DNA of 64,000 nucleotides from Pectinatus cerevisiiphilus (lineage in GTDB: Bacteria > Bacillota > Negativicutes > Selenomonadales > Selenomonadaceae), in NCBI RefSeq assembly GCF_004341685.1, contig NZ_SMAA01000005.1, positions 1-64,000 of the forward strand, read 5' to 3'. This document shows, one piece after another, positions 41,362 to 51,073 of this stretch. The notes beneath the pieces were generated by a model that had not been told where the DNA came from, did not search any database, and saw only the letters and a list, made by a program, of their open reading frames with translations. Every line of letters starts with the position of its first letter. Position 1 is the first letter of the stretch. The position numbers were made by a program, and so were the translations under genes.

Positions 41362-42318
41362 ATGGTCAACAAAGGAAAAATTGTAATTATTGGTACTAGT
41401 AACGTTGGTTCTGCAATTTTGAACAAAATCACTGATTTTCAATTAGCTTCAGAAATAGTATTGATTGATATTAATACTGCTAAAGCTAAAGGTGAAGCTC
41501 TTGATGCCAGTCATGCAACATCATGCATATACAGCACAAATATAAACGTTCACGTTGGCACTTATAAAGACTGTCATGATGCGGGTATTATAATTATCAC
41601 GGCTGGGCCTAGCATAAAGCCTGGTGAAACACCGGACCGGCTTATTTTAGCAAAAACCAACGTCAAAGTAATGCATAGCATTATGTCAGAAATCACAAAA
41701 TATACTAAAGAAGCCATGATAATTGCTATAACCAATCCTCTTGACGTAGCGACCTATTACATTTCTACACATTTTGACTATCCGCGTGAAAAGATAGTAG
41801 GCACAGGTACAATGCTCGAAACATTTCGATTACGCCGTATCTTAGCCAACCATTACCATGTTGATCCAAAAAATATTCATGGCTACATCCTCGGTGAACA
41901 TGGTAACTCCGCTTTTACAGCTTGGAGCACTGTCAATATTGCCGGCATGCCGCTTAGTCATCTTGATGACTGTTTTAACTTTTCGCAAAGAATAGATTGT
42001 AAGGCAATCGAAGACGAAGTTGTCCAGGTAGCCTATGATATCATCAACTTAAAAGGTTGGACCAACACGGGTATAGCCATGGTTGCTTGCCGTCTTATCA
42101 AAGCCGTTCTATATGATGAACATACCATTTTGCCGTTATCCGCAGTATTGGAAGGTGAATATGGTCTACGTGATATTGCGTTGAGCATTCCTCGCATGCT
42201 TTGTGGGGAAGGTGTTGTAAAATCCTTTGAAGTAAAGCTTACTGATGCTGAACGGGATTTATTGCTTCGTTCTGCTGAAAGTGTCAAAAAAGCATCAGCC
42301 TGTTGCCGTGATTTATGA
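41362..42318 (+). CDS. L-lactate dehydrogenase family protein
   Basis: A 318-residue NAD-dependent 2-hydroxyacid dehydrogenase of the LDH/MDH family. The Rossmann motif GTSNVGSAIL starts near residue 11; DINTAKAKGEALD, ITNPLDVATY near 127, the substrate arginine region TGTMLETFRLRR near 152, and the catalytic histidine motif GYILGEHGNSAF near 175 follow. It probably reduces pyruvate to L-lactate. Relatives such as L-2-hydroxyisocaproate dehydrogenase share these motifs and cannot be excluded. GGGAGGAG precedes the ATG. It is monocistronic, with a terminator at 42439-42478. Confidence 0.85.
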   Translation: MVNKGKIVIIGTSNVGSAILNKITDFQLASEIVLIDINTAKAKGEALDASHATSCIYSTNINVHVGTYKDCHDAGIIIITAGPSIKPGETPDRLILAKTNVKVMHSIMSEITKYTKEAMIIAITNPLDVATYYISTHFDYPREKIVGTGTMLETFRLRRILANHYHVDPKNIHGYILGEHGNSAFTAWSTVNIAGMPLSHLDDCFNFSQRIDCKAIEDEVVQVAYDIINLKGWTNTGIAMVACRLIKAVLYDEHTILPLSAVLEGEYGLRDIALSIPRMLCGEGVVKSFEVKLTDAERDLLLRSAESVKKASACCRDL

Positions 42319-42438
42319 TGGGCATTGTTATACAATTGCATATAATAAATAAAGATTAGAATAGATCTACAATTTATATACTATGCACTGACATTAACTG
42401 GTAATAACTGAATTGCAGACGTTGCAATGAGATATGTT

Positions 42439-42478
42439 AAAATGCGGGCGGTTTTATATTAAGCTGCCCGCATTTTTT
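42439..42478 (+). terminator. Intrinsic terminator
   Basis: AATGCGGGC at 42441-42449 pairs with GCCCGCATT at 42466-42474 followed by T residues. It lies about 120 bases after the ldh stop; the bases between show no gene. Confidence 0.85.
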
Positions 42479-42619
42479 ATGACTCCAATCATTGAAGATA
42501 AACCGCAAGTTTAGTAATTCTTATACTCCTGTGAATAATTCAGGTTAAATAATTTCGTATTATTAATTTATAACTTGACACATAAATATACCGAATGCTA
42601 AAATAAAGCCATAATTTTA

Positions 42620-42800
42620 TACGTTGCAGGTGCTTATAATGCCTAACAGAGAAGTCCGGTGAAAAACCGGCGCGGTCCCGCCACTGTAATGCAGAACTGT
42701 TTCATAAAATGTCACTGGTCAAATGACTGGGAAGGCTTGAAACGGTTATGAAGCTGAGCCAGGAGAACTGCCCGCAATACGAATACAACCTACGAGTGAT
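42620..42800 (+). promoter_or_regulatory. Cobalamin (adenosylcobalamin) riboswitch
   Basis: The sequence from ACGTTGCAGGTGC (42621) through GAGAAGTCCGGTGAAAAACC, the core GCGGTCCCGCCACTG (B12 box), and the closing GAGCCAGGAGAACTGCC with ATACGA reproduces the conserved blocks of this class in order. It precedes a vitamin B12-type ABC importer, which it should switch off when B12 is plentiful. Confidence 0.95.
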
Positions 42801-42832
42801 AGGCCCTGTACATTTTTTGCTGTGCTTTTTGT

Positions 42833-42870
42833 ACGCCTTATACTTTTTTGTATAAGGCGTTATTTATTTT
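42833..42870 (+). terminator. Riboswitch-controlled terminator
   Basis: ACGCCTTATAC at 42833-42843 and GTATAAGGCGT at 42850-42860 form a perfect 11-bp stem around six T, followed by a T-rich tail. It lies between the B12 aptamer and the permease gene. Confidence 0.75.
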
Positions 42871-42951
42871 CATAATAATTCATAGAACTATTTATAAAAA
42901 GCTAATGAATAAACAAGGAAAATATTTTACATATATAAACGGACGGTTAAT

Positions 42952-43956
42952 ATGCATATTCGCATTAAATTTTTCATTTTATTTATTTTTCTTACCTTTA
43001 GTATAGTTATATCCCTTGGATTCGGGTCGGTTAATATTCCTAGTTCTCTTGTACTCAAAGAAATACTAACGTTTCTTCAAACAGGACACCTGCATTCGGC
43101 TACCCACGAAACTATTCTACTATCTATTCGTTTGCCAAGAACTTTATTTGCCGTAATTTCTGGAGCAGGCCTTGCCATGGTGGGCCTTGCCATGCAGACC
43201 ATCACCCGTAACAGCCTGGCTGATCCCTATATTCTCGGTGTTTCTTCCGGTGCCAGTGCGGGAGCAGTATGTGCAATTATATTAGGCTGGTTTTCTTCAC
43301 TTGGTCAGCTGAATGTTTCCACCGGCGCTTTTCTCGGTGCTGCTTTATCAACCGCCCTGGTCATTGTACTTGTCGGCCGCAGTAGCAGTCCTATAAAACT
43401 TATACTCATCGGCATGGGCATGTCTGCCTTTTTTTCCGCCCTGACGATGATGGTTATCTACAGTGCCCGCCACGAAGCACAGGTTCGCAGTGCAATGTTT
43501 TGGCTGCTGGGCAGTTTATCGGCAATACAATGGCTTGATCTTATTTCTGCCGCTCCTGTGACTATCTTTTTGGGGATTTTCCTATGGTTTTTCCGGCACG
43601 ATTTTGACCTTTTGCTTTTAGGTGCCGAGGAAGCAGGCTTATTGGGATTATCTGTAAAACAGTTGCAGCTTCTTGTTATCACTGCTGCTTCACTTTGCGT
43701 AGCCGTACTTGTCACTAAGGCAGGTTTGATTGGTTTTATCGGTCTTATTTCCCCTCATCTGGCGCGAATTCTGGTTGGTCCTCTCCACAGCAGGCTTATT
43801 ATATTTTCCAGCCTGACAGGCAGTATTATCCTGTTGTGGGGTGATGTGCTTTCACGCAGCATCTTTCGGCCTGAAGAGGTTCCCATAGGCATATTGACTG
43901 CTTGTATCGGCGCACCTCTTTTTATTTGGATAATCTGCAAGCGTTATGGAGATTAA
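42952..43956 (+). CDS. btuC: FecCD/BtuC-family ABC permease, probably for cobalamin
   Basis: A 334-residue membrane permease, about ten helices, of the iron-siderophore/B12 family. RLPRTLFAVISGAGLAMVGLAMQTITRNSLADPYILGVSSGAS (about 62-104) is the signature of BtuC/FecC, and GLIGFIGLISPHLARIL near 262 contains the coupling helix region. The B12 riboswitch upstream and the ATPase and lipoprotein genes downstream point to corrinoid uptake. There is no strong ribosome site just before the ATG (GGACGG at short distance). Confidence 0.9.
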   Translation: MHIRIKFFILFIFLTFSIVISLGFGSVNIPSSLVLKEILTFLQTGHLHSATHETILLSIRLPRTLFAVISGAGLAMVGLAMQTITRNSLADPYILGVSSGASAGAVCAIILGWFSSLGQLNVSTGAFLGAALSTALVIVLVGRSSSPIKLILIGMGMSAFFSALTMMVIYSARHEAQVRSAMFWLLGSLSAIQWLDLISAAPVTIFLGIFLWFFRHDFDLLLLGAEEAGLLGLSVKQLQLLVITAASLCVAVLVTKAGLIGFIGLISPHLARILVGPLHSRLIIFSSLTGSIILLWGDVLSRSIFRPEEVPIGILTACIGAPLFIWIICKRYGD

Positions 43957-43961
43957 TAAAA

Positions 43962-44708
43962 ATGCTACAAATAAAAAATCTTAATTATAAAATAAAACAG
44001 CAGATCATTCTCAATAATATAACCTTAACTTTTCCTGACAATAAAATAACATGCATAATCGGCCCAAACGGCTGCGGCAAATCAACACTTTTAGCACACA
44101 TATCAAGCCTTTTAAAAAGCAGTGAAAAAATAAGTCTTGACGGCATTTATATTGAAAAAATTCCCGCCCGCACTTATGCACGTAAAGTGGCCATTCTCTC
44201 CCAACGCCAGGAATTTTCCATAGATGAATTTTTAGTCAGTGACATTGTCCTAATGGGGCGATACCCCCACAAAAAAAGATTTCAGGATTATTCCACAGCT
44301 GATATCCGCATAGCCGATAAAATGATGCTCAATACGGGCATCAAACACCTGTCCGGGAAAAAAATAAAAACACTGTCCGGTGGCGAACGCCAGCGTGTAT
44401 TTATAGCCAAAGCTATGGCACAGGAACCCGATATCCTTTTACTAGATGAACCCACAAATCATCTTGATGTCAAATATAAATTGGCTCTGATGCGAGAATT
44501 AAAAAAATTTGGCAAAACAGTCATAATAGTGCTGCATGATTTATCCCTTGCGGCACGCTGCTGTGATAATTCTATAGTCATGTATGATGGGACAATAGCC
44601 GCTGCCGGTAAACCAACAAAAATTCTCACACCCGAATTTCTTGAAAAAATTTTTGAAGTACCATTTTATACCGCTAAACAAAATGATAATTATTTTTTAT
44701 ATTACTAA
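43962..44708 (+). CDS. btuD: ABC transporter ATPase, BtuD/FepC type
   Basis: A 248-residue ATPase: Walker A GPNGCGKSTLL near residue 35, VAILSQRQEF Q-loop, signature TLSGGERQRVFIAKAMAQ near 135, and Walker B ILLLDEPTNHLD near 160, typical of siderophore/B12 importers. The ATG at 43962 has GGAG ten bases upstream and lies six bases after the permease stop; the frame stays open upstream to 43902 inside btuC, which I do not use. Confidence 0.9.
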   Translation: MLQIKNLNYKIKQQIILNNITLTFPDNKITCIIGPNGCGKSTLLAHISSLLKSSEKISLDGIYIEKIPARTYARKVAILSQRQEFSIDEFLVSDIVLMGRYPHKKRFQDYSTADIRIADKMMLNTGIKHLSGKKIKTLSGGERQRVFIAKAMAQEPDILLLDEPTNHLDVKYKLALMRELKKFGKTVIIVLHDLSLAARCCDNSIVMYDGTIAAAGKPTKILTPEFLEKIFEVPFYTAKQNDNYFLYY

Positions 44709-44720
44709 GGAGGGTTTTTC

Positions 44721-45719
44721 ATGAAAAGTATTTCAAAGCTATTTATATTTTTTAGTCTTTGTCTCACACTGCTGATTTCAGGCTGCGGACAATCTACCCA
44801 AAAGCAAGATATTCCCGCAAAAACCGGCTATCCCGTGTCATGGACGGAAACGCTTGATGGACAGTCTACAGAAATGAAAGTAACAGCACCACCTAAACAT
44901 GCCGTTTCAATGTCACAGGCAACAACAGAAATGATGCTCACTCTTGGCCTAGCCGATCAAATGGCAGGAAGTGCTTTTAAAGAAGAAGATATTTATCCAC
45001 CGCTGCAAAAGAACTATGATAAAGTTAAAGTTCTTGCCGACAAATGGCCATCATATGAAATCTTTATGTCTACAAAACCTGATTTTGTCACCGGCTGGGA
45101 AGTTCCTTTTACTAAAAAAGGTATTGAAGCTGAAAAAATAACAGCACAGCATATCCCTATTTTCATTCCCGCTTCTATGCAGTCCACGCAGGCGGATCTC
45201 ACCACACTTTTTGATGATATGATTAAACTTGGTGAAATATTTGATGTCAAAGACAAAGCGGATGACTGGGTGAACAGTCAAAAAGAACAATTAGATGTTA
45301 TTCAGAAAAAAATTAGCAACCTACCTTCAAAGAGAGTATTTGTTTTCGATTCTGAAGATGGTCAGCCCTTCACTGTTTTCGAAGGATATACCACCAATCT
45401 TCTGCACCTTATCGGAGCCGAAAACGTCATGAGTGGCCAGGGTGTTGATAAAACATGGGCAAAAACAAGCTGGGAAAACGTGGTAAATGCCAATCCGGAT
45501 TATATTATCATAGTAGATTATAGCAACAGCATCAGAAGCACTGACGATTTCGACCAGAAGGTTGAAAAGATAAAAAATAATCCCCAGCTGCAAAGTATAA
45601 CCGCTGTGCAGAAAAATCAGTTTTTAAGAGTGAAGCTTTCTGAAATCACTCCCGGAGTGCGCAGTGTAGCGGCATTACAGCGTCTGGCTGAAGAAATACA
45701 TGGCATAAAAATAAACTGA
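44721..45719 (+). CDS. btuF: ABC transporter substrate-binding lipoprotein, BtuF type
   Basis: A 332-residue periplasmic-binding-like protein with a lipoprotein signal: basic MKSISK, a hydrophobic core and the lipobox LISGC (Cys21). The mature part is helical-backbone class III: KHAVSMSQATTEMMLTLGLADQMAGSA near 55 and NPDYIIIVDYS near 255. It is the third gene of the importer, 12 bases after the ATPase, with AAGGAGGG in front. Corrinoid binding is inferred from the riboswitch; iron-chelate binding is the alternative. Confidence 0.88.
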   Translation: MKSISKLFIFFSLCLTLLISGCGQSTQKQDIPAKTGYPVSWTETLDGQSTEMKVTAPPKHAVSMSQATTEMMLTLGLADQMAGSAFKEEDIYPPLQKNYDKVKVLADKWPSYEIFMSTKPDFVTGWEVPFTKKGIEAEKITAQHIPIFIPASMQSTQADLTTLFDDMIKLGEIFDVKDKADDWVNSQKEQLDVIQKKISNLPSKRVFVFDSEDGQPFTVFEGYTTNLLHLIGAENVMSGQGVDKTWAKTSWENVVNANPDYIIIVDYSNSIRSTDDFDQKVEKIKNNPQLQSITAVQKNQFLRVKLSEITPGVRSVAALQRLAEEIHGIKIN

Positions 45720-45776
45720 TTCCCATACCGTATATATTGTCTAATTTTTTAAAAATATTTTTTCATCGCATAAAAT

Positions 45777-45872
45777 AAAAAACTGCTGCCACGAAAGCTT
45801 TTATTTATAAATATCTATACATATATCATTTATATTTATAAGTAAAAAACTTTCTGAAGCGGCAGTTTTTCT
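45777..45872 (+). terminator. Terminator with a large loop after btuF
   Basis: AAAACTGCTGC from about 45779 pairs with GCGGCAGTTTT near 45859-45869, followed by further T. The loop of about 70 bases is unusually large for an intrinsic terminator. Confidence 0.5.
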
Positions 45873-45922
45873 GTTATTTCAGCAATAAACTATTCTTAAA
45901 CAAAAAACTAAAAAAATAACTA

Positions 45923-45951
45923 TTGTTTATATCTTATCATAGTAGTATAAT
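45923..45951 (+). promoter_or_regulatory. suf operon promoter
   Basis: TTGTTT at 45923-45928 and TATAAT at 45946-45951 with a 17-base spacer, about 98 bases before sufC. I see no clear IscR- or SufR-type operator. Confidence 0.65.
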
Positions 45952-46048
45952 ATGGACGATAGCTAAATAACAGCTAAATCATATTATAAAAATTTACTCA
46001 ATAAAGCTTACATAATTATCTGGTTAAATTTGAAGGAGAATTTTCAAT

Positions 46049-46813
46049 ATGAGCGATAAATTACTTGAAGTTAAAAATTATTCTGTTGCCTCTACAGACG
46101 ACGTGCCTATACTGCATTCATTAAATCTTACCATAAAAAAAGGAGAAACCCATGTTTTAATGGGACCTAACGGCGCCGGGAAATCCACCTTTGGCTCCTC
46201 TCTTCTCTCTAATCCAGCCTATAAGCTCACTGATGGGCGTGTATTCTTTGAAGACGAAGACATAACAGACCTGCCTACTGACAAAAGAGCAAAAAAAGGG
46301 ATTTTCTTATCATTCCAAACTCCTGTGGAAATACCGGGTATTTCCCTTTACAGTTTTTTGCGTGCCGCTGTAAAAAATACGGGAAGTCCTCTGACAGGAA
46401 AATTATTCCGCAAAAAACTTAACGAAACACTAAAGGTCCTTGATCTGAAACAGGAATATCTGGAGCGTGACCTGAATGTTGGTTTTTCTGGCGGTGAACG
46501 GAAAAAAGTAGAAATGCTCCAGCTTCTAATGCTTTCATCAAAGTTAGCAATCTTAGATGAAACAGACTCTGGTCTCGATGTAGATGCTGTTAATATCATG
46601 CTCAAAGGCATCAATGAATTCCAGCAGGACAAAACAAGAGGTTTACTCATAATCTCGCATAATATGCATATTTTAAATAAATTGAAAATAGACAAGGTGC
46701 ACATCCTTGTAAAAGGTCATATTGTTGCCGAAGGCGGCAGTGAGCTAATTCAAGAAATAAACAAGGATGGCTTTATTCATTTTGAAACACAAGCAGGTGA
46801 TTGTAATGTCTGA
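46049..46813 (+). CDS. sufC: Fe-S cluster assembly ATPase SufC
   Basis: SufC is the ABC-type ATPase that powers the SufBCD scaffold for Fe-S clusters. The 254-residue protein has Walker A GPNGAGKSTFGSSL near residue 39, the SufC-specific LSFQTPVEIPGISLYSFLRAA near 87, signature GFSGGERKKVEMLQ and Walker B LAILDETDSGLDVDAV near 170. AAGGAG precedes the ATG. Its last eight bases overlap the sufB start. Confidence 0.96.
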   Translation: MSDKLLEVKNYSVASTDDVPILHSLNLTIKKGETHVLMGPNGAGKSTFGSSLLSNPAYKLTDGRVFFEDEDITDLPTDKRAKKGIFLSFQTPVEIPGISLYSFLRAAVKNTGSPLTGKLFRKKLNETLKVLDLKQEYLERDLNVGFSGGERKKVEMLQLLMLSSKLAILDETDSGLDVDAVNIMLKGINEFQQDKTRGLLIISHNMHILNKLKIDKVHILVKGHIVAEGGSELIQEINKDGFIHFETQAGDCNV

Positions 46814-48224
46814 TACATTAGCCAAAAATCCTTCAATAACTGATATTAATCGTAATTTATATGATTTTACCAAAGGTGAAAAAGATGTTGAAAAGCTTGC
46901 CAGCGGCTTAACTGAAGAAATTGTACGTCAAATAAGTGCTAAAAAGAATGAACCGGCCTGGATGCTTGAACATCGCTTAAAATCTTTGAAAATATATCAT
47001 GAATTAAAAGTCCCTAACTGGGGGCCTGATATCTCTGGTCTCAATATAGATAACATTGTAACATATGTCCGCCCTAATACCAAAATGGCCGCAAAATGGG
47101 ATGAAGTTCCAGAAGACATCAAAGATACTTTTGAACGACTTGGTATCCCTGCCGCTGAACGTACATCACTTGCTGGTGTAGGTGCCCAATACGATTCGGA
47201 ACTCGTTTACCATAATATTCAAGAATCTGTTGCGGAAAAAGGCGTCATTTACAGTGGCATTGAAGAGGCACTGGCCGGTCCTTATGCCGAAATGATAAAA
47301 GAACATTTTATGAAGCTTGTGCCGCCCACTGATCATAAATTTGCTGCCTTGCATGGAGCTGTATGGTCTGGTGGCTCATTTGTTTACGTTCCGCCCTATA
47401 CAACTGTAGAAATCCCTCTTCAATCTTATTTTCGTCTCAATTCACCTGGTGCCGGCCAATTCGAACACACACTCATTATCGTCGACAAAGGTGCTCATCT
47501 GCATTTTATCGAAGGCTGTTCCGCCCCTAAATATAATGTTGCCAATCTACATGCCGGCTGTGTCGAATTATTTGTAGGTGAAGGCGCACATTTACGTTAT
47601 TCAACAATTGAAAATTGGTCTAAAAACATGTATAACCTAAATACCAAGAGAGCGAAAGTTGAAAAGAACGGTGTCATGGAATGGGTGTCTGGTTCTTTTG
47701 GTTCACATATTTCCTATCTTTATCCTATGACCATTCTAAATGGAGAGTATGCCAAAGCTGAATTTACCAGCATAACCTTCGCAGGAGAAGGCCAAAATCT
47801 CGATACTGGTACAAAGATTCTACATAATGCTCCACATACCTCCTCTGTTGTCAGCACAAAATCTCTTTCAAAATCTGGTGGTACAAGCACCTTTAGGAGT
47901 GCCGTCACCGTAACCGAAAAAGCCCACAAAAGTAAAACAATTGTTTCCTGCCAATCACTTATGCTTGATGATAAATCACGCTCTGATACCATTCCTCTAA
48001 TGGATGTACGCTGCGATGACGTCAACGTCGGCCATGAAGCTTCTATCGGTCGTATTGATGATGCTGCCGTCTTTTATCTAATGAGCCGTGGTCTTAGTGA
48101 GGAAGAAGCAAAAACACTCATTGTCAATGGCTTTGCCAATCCTATTTCCAAAGAACTGCCGCTTGAATACGCAGTAGAAATGAATAATCTTATACGTCTT
48201 GAAATGGAAGGGAGCATCAGCTGA
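46806..48224 (+). CDS. sufB: Fe-S cluster assembly scaffold SufB
   Basis: A 472-residue SufB. NWGPDISGLNIDNIVTYVRPNTK near the N-terminus, the beta-helix core (PPYTTVEIPLQSYFRLNSPGAGQFEHTLI) and the C-terminal RCDDVNVGHEASIGRIDDAAVFYLMSRGL are diagnostic. The start is the ATG at 46806 inside the sufC stop region, with coupled translation; an in-frame upstream ATG at 46767 lies inside sufC and is not used. SufB carries the nascent cluster with SufD and SufC. Confidence 0.96.
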   Translation: MSDTLAKNPSITDINRNLYDFTKGEKDVEKLASGLTEEIVRQISAKKNEPAWMLEHRLKSLKIYHELKVPNWGPDISGLNIDNIVTYVRPNTKMAAKWDEVPEDIKDTFERLGIPAAERTSLAGVGAQYDSELVYHNIQESVAEKGVIYSGIEEALAGPYAEMIKEHFMKLVPPTDHKFAALHGAVWSGGSFVYVPPYTTVEIPLQSYFRLNSPGAGQFEHTLIIVDKGAHLHFIEGCSAPKYNVANLHAGCVELFVGEGAHLRYSTIENWSKNMYNLNTKRAKVEKNGVMEWVSGSFGSHISYLYPMTILNGEYAKAEFTSITFAGEGQNLDTGTKILHNAPHTSSVVSTKSLSKSGGTSTFRSAVTVTEKAHKSKTIVSCQSLMLDDKSRSDTIPLMDVRCDDVNVGHEASIGRIDDAAVFYLMSRGLSEEEAKTLIVNGFANPISKELPLEYAVEMNNLIRLEMEGSIS

Positions 48225-49297
48225 TGAATACTTCACTTAATGCCAATAAACTGCCTACCCTTACATGGAATCATTTTAAAGTAAACCATAAAGAGATTCA
48301 TCTATCAAATGAACCTGATACTGCTGTTTCTCCCAAAATCATAACTAACAACAGCACTGCTGTGTTAAAAGATAGTCGCACACTAGACGATCTTACTTTT
48401 TCCGGCAGTGATAAAAAAACGGAAACTTATATATTGCAGAATGCTTCACTAACAAAATCAATAATTGTTCCTAAAAACAATACCGATACTGCTCCGCTTA
48501 TCTTCGACTTGAACCTTCAACCTGCTGACAAGCTCACCTGCCTTTTGGATATAGTGCTTGAAGAAAATAGTTCAGCCAACATAGTAGTATCTGTAAGTTC
48601 TGCAGCAGAAAGTACTGCACAATATGCAGACCTCATCAGAATACATGCGGCAGAAGGGGCTTCACTTAAACTCACTTGTCTGCAATTATTAGGGAAGGCA
48701 GCCTTATCTTTTAATAATATCGTTGCTTGTCTGGAAAATGAAGCTAAAGTCAGTGTCCTGCAAATCCCGCTTGGCGCAGAAACAGCCTTGGCTTCTGCTA
48801 TAATGGATTTACGCGGCTATCACGCAAATTCTGAAATACGCTCTGAATACATTGGCCATCTCACCCAAGATATTGATCTCAATTATGTAGCACGCCATTA
48901 TGGTAAAAAGACACTTTCTGACATAAAAATGACTGGTTTTCTTTCTGATTCCAGCAAAAAGACGGCTCGTGGCACAATTGATTTTCATCGCGGTTGCAAA
49001 GGCTCCATCGGCAACGAAAGTGAAACCGTGTTAATGCTCAATAAAAACGCCAGAAATAAAAGTGTTCCTTTAATACTCTGTGATGAAGAGGATGTGGTTG
49101 GTACCCATGGTGCAGCCATTGGCACATTGGACGAGGATCGCTTTTTTTACTTAAAATCTCGCGGGATCGATGAAAATTCAGCCCATCGTCTTTTTCTTGA
49201 TTCTGCCGTTTCCCGCTTGAAAGGCCTATTGCCTGACATGCTAGCAGCAAAAATCGACAATTATAATAAGGAAGTGCTTTTTAATGAATCAGTATAA
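48224..49297 (+). CDS. sufD: Fe-S cluster assembly protein SufD
   Basis: A 357-residue SufD, partner of SufB. Sequence conservation is low in the N-terminal half, as is common, while the C-terminus has the hallmark RGTIDFHRGCKGSIGNESETVLML and DVVGTHGAAIGTLDEDRFFYLKSRGI, with the conserved histidine. TGATG overlaps the sufB stop and the sufD start by one base. Confidence 0.93.
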   Translation: MNTSLNANKLPTLTWNHFKVNHKEIHLSNEPDTAVSPKIITNNSTAVLKDSRTLDDLTFSGSDKKTETYILQNASLTKSIIVPKNNTDTAPLIFDLNLQPADKLTCLLDIVLEENSSANIVVSVSSAAESTAQYADLIRIHAAEGASLKLTCLQLLGKAALSFNNIVACLENEAKVSVLQIPLGAETALASAIMDLRGYHANSEIRSEYIGHLTQDIDLNYVARHYGKKTLSDIKMTGFLSDSSKKTARGTIDFHRGCKGSIGNESETVLMLNKNARNKSVPLILCDEEDVVGTHGAAIGTLDEDRFFYLKSRGIDENSAHRLFLDSAVSRLKGLLPDMLAAKIDNYNKEVLFNESV

Positions 49298-50498
49298 GAA
49301 TTTTTTCCCTATAATGCGCCGCTATAAAGATTTGGCTTATCTGGATAATGCTGCTACTACCCAAAAACCTGATATGGTCATAGATGCTGTAGATAATTAT
49401 TATAAACAGGAAAATGCCAATCCATTGCGTGGTCTCTATGCCTTGTCCCAAAAAGCCACTGAAGCTTATGAAAATGCTCGCGAAAAAATTGCAAATTTTA
49501 TCGGCGCAGCTAAACACCAGGAAATTATTTATACAAGAAATGCTTCCGAATCGCTTAATCTTGTTGCTTATAGCCTTTCTGACTTACTTTTAAAAGAAAA
49601 TGATGAAGTGCTTATTTCCATCATGGAACATCACAGCAACATGATTCCTTGGCAGCAAGCAGTTAAACGCCATCATGCAAAACTTGTTTATTTATACCCT
49701 GATAAAAACGGTCTTATAACAACTGATGAATTAAAAAATAAACTTTCTCCCAAAACAAAAATCCTTTCGCTCACACAACTTTCAAACGTACTTGGTGCAA
49801 AGCAAAATTTAAAAGAACTTATTAAAATCGCCCATGCTAATAAAACAGTTGTTTCAATTGACGGCGCACAAGCTATTCCTCATAGTAAAATAGATGTACA
49901 GGCTCTCGACTGCGATTTTTATTCATTCTCCGGTCATAAAATATACGCACCTATGGGAATAGGTGTACTTTATGGTAAGGAAAAATATTTAAACGAAATG
50001 CCACCTTTTCTAACTGGTGGTGAAATGATTGATTATGTCGATGAACAGACTGCTACATTTGCTGAACTGCCTTATAAATTTGAAGCTGGCACACAAAACG
50101 TTGGCGGTGCAGTGGGCTTATCCGCTGCAATAGATTTTATGAATTCGATCGGCTATGATACAATCATTAAAAGAGAAACTGAATTAGGTCGTTTTGCTGG
50201 TGAAGAACTAAGCAAACTTCCTTATGTAACAATATATGGCGATAAAGACTTCTCCCATCATCATGGTGTTATTGCTTTCAATATAGAAGGTATCCACCCG
50301 CATGATGTTGCCTCTTTGATGGACTCGGGCGATGTTGCCATACGTGGCGGCCATCATTGCGCCCAGCCACTCATGCGTTATCTCAAATGCAATTTCTGCT
50401 GCAGAGCGAGCATGGCCTTTTATAATGATGAAGAAGACATTATTAAACTGGTCAACAGAACAAAATATATAAGGAGCTATTTCAATGGCGCTAAATAA
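49284..50498 (+). CDS. sufS: Cysteine desulfurase SufS
   Basis: SufS releases sulfur from cysteine as a persulfide for cluster assembly. The 404-residue PLP enzyme has DNAATTQKP near residue 22, the ISIMEHHSNMIPWQ block near 113, the PLP lysine in FYSFSGHKIYAPMGIGVLYG near 220 and the active-site cysteine in RGGHHCAQP near 360. It overlaps sufD by 14 bases. Confidence 0.96.
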   Translation: MNQYKNFFPIMRRYKDLAYLDNAATTQKPDMVIDAVDNYYKQENANPLRGLYALSQKATEAYENAREKIANFIGAAKHQEIIYTRNASESLNLVAYSLSDLLLKENDEVLISIMEHHSNMIPWQQAVKRHHAKLVYLYPDKNGLITTDELKNKLSPKTKILSLTQLSNVLGAKQNLKELIKIAHANKTVVSIDGAQAIPHSKIDVQALDCDFYSFSGHKIYAPMGIGVLYGKEKYLNEMPPFLTGGEMIDYVDEQTATFAELPYKFEAGTQNVGGAVGLSAAIDFMNSIGYDTIIKRETELGRFAGEELSKLPYVTIYGDKDFSHHHGVIAFNIEGIHPHDVASLMDSGDVAIRGGHHCAQPLMRYLKCNFCCRASMAFYNDEEDIIKLVNRTKYIRSYFNGAK

Positions 50499-50967
50499 CA
50501 TTTATAACGAAATTCTTATGGAGCATAACGCTCACCCTGATCATAAACATAAACTTTCTACCGCTAGTGACTGTAAAACTGCCATCAATCCGCACTGCGG
50601 TGATGAAGTCTTGGTAAAAAAAGGAATCAACCCAACTTGCGGTGACGAAATAATACTTGAGCTTAATGTTGAAGATGGTGTAATCAAAGATGCTGCCTTT
50701 AATGGGCAAGGTTGTGCTATATCTCAAGCTTCAACTGACATAATGGTCGATCTCATAATAGGTAAAAAGATTGATGAAGCCATCGAATTGACTGATCTAT
50801 TTATAAAAATGGTTCGTGGTGAAGAAAAAAATGAAACAAAACTTGAAGAGCTTGATGAAGCTATGGCTTTAAAAGATGTCTCCCATATGCCCGCGCGTGT
50901 AAAATGTGCAGTTCTTGCGTGGCACACATTAAATGAAATGTTGAAAGAAAAAGAAAGCCAAAAATAA
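50485..50967 (+). CDS. sufU: Sulfur-transfer protein SufU with duplicated cysteine motif
   Basis: SufU accepts persulfide sulfur from SufS in Firmicutes. The zinc and sulfur ligands are present: NPTCGDE, GQGCAISQAS near residue 75 and RVKCAVLAWHTL near 137. The region around the first cysteine occurs twice in tandem: INPHCGDEV (codons from 50584) and INPTCGDEI (from 50626), 14 codons apart, giving an extra cysteine and a longer protein (160 residues, where about 145-150 is usual). It overlaps sufS by 14 bases and is followed by a very strong terminator. Confidence 0.93.
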   Translation: MALNNIYNEILMEHNAHPDHKHKLSTASDCKTAINPHCGDEVLVKKGINPTCGDEIILELNVEDGVIKDAAFNGQGCAISQASTDIMVDLIIGKKIDEAIELTDLFIKMVRGEEKNETKLEELDEAMALKDVSHMPARVKCAVLAWHTLNEMLKEKESQK

Positions 50968-51073
50968 AAATACTTAATCTCTCTATCGTAAGATTAAGCA
51001 ATTATTCTACACCTTCTCACCATCTGCTTGCAGATATCAACGTTTAATTAGTCATTTATAACACCCAAATATC

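Noticed and set aside
43902-43961. Longer N-terminus for the BtuD-type ATPase
   Set aside because: The extra 20 codons overlap btuC and have no ribosome site; the ATG at 43962 is well placed.
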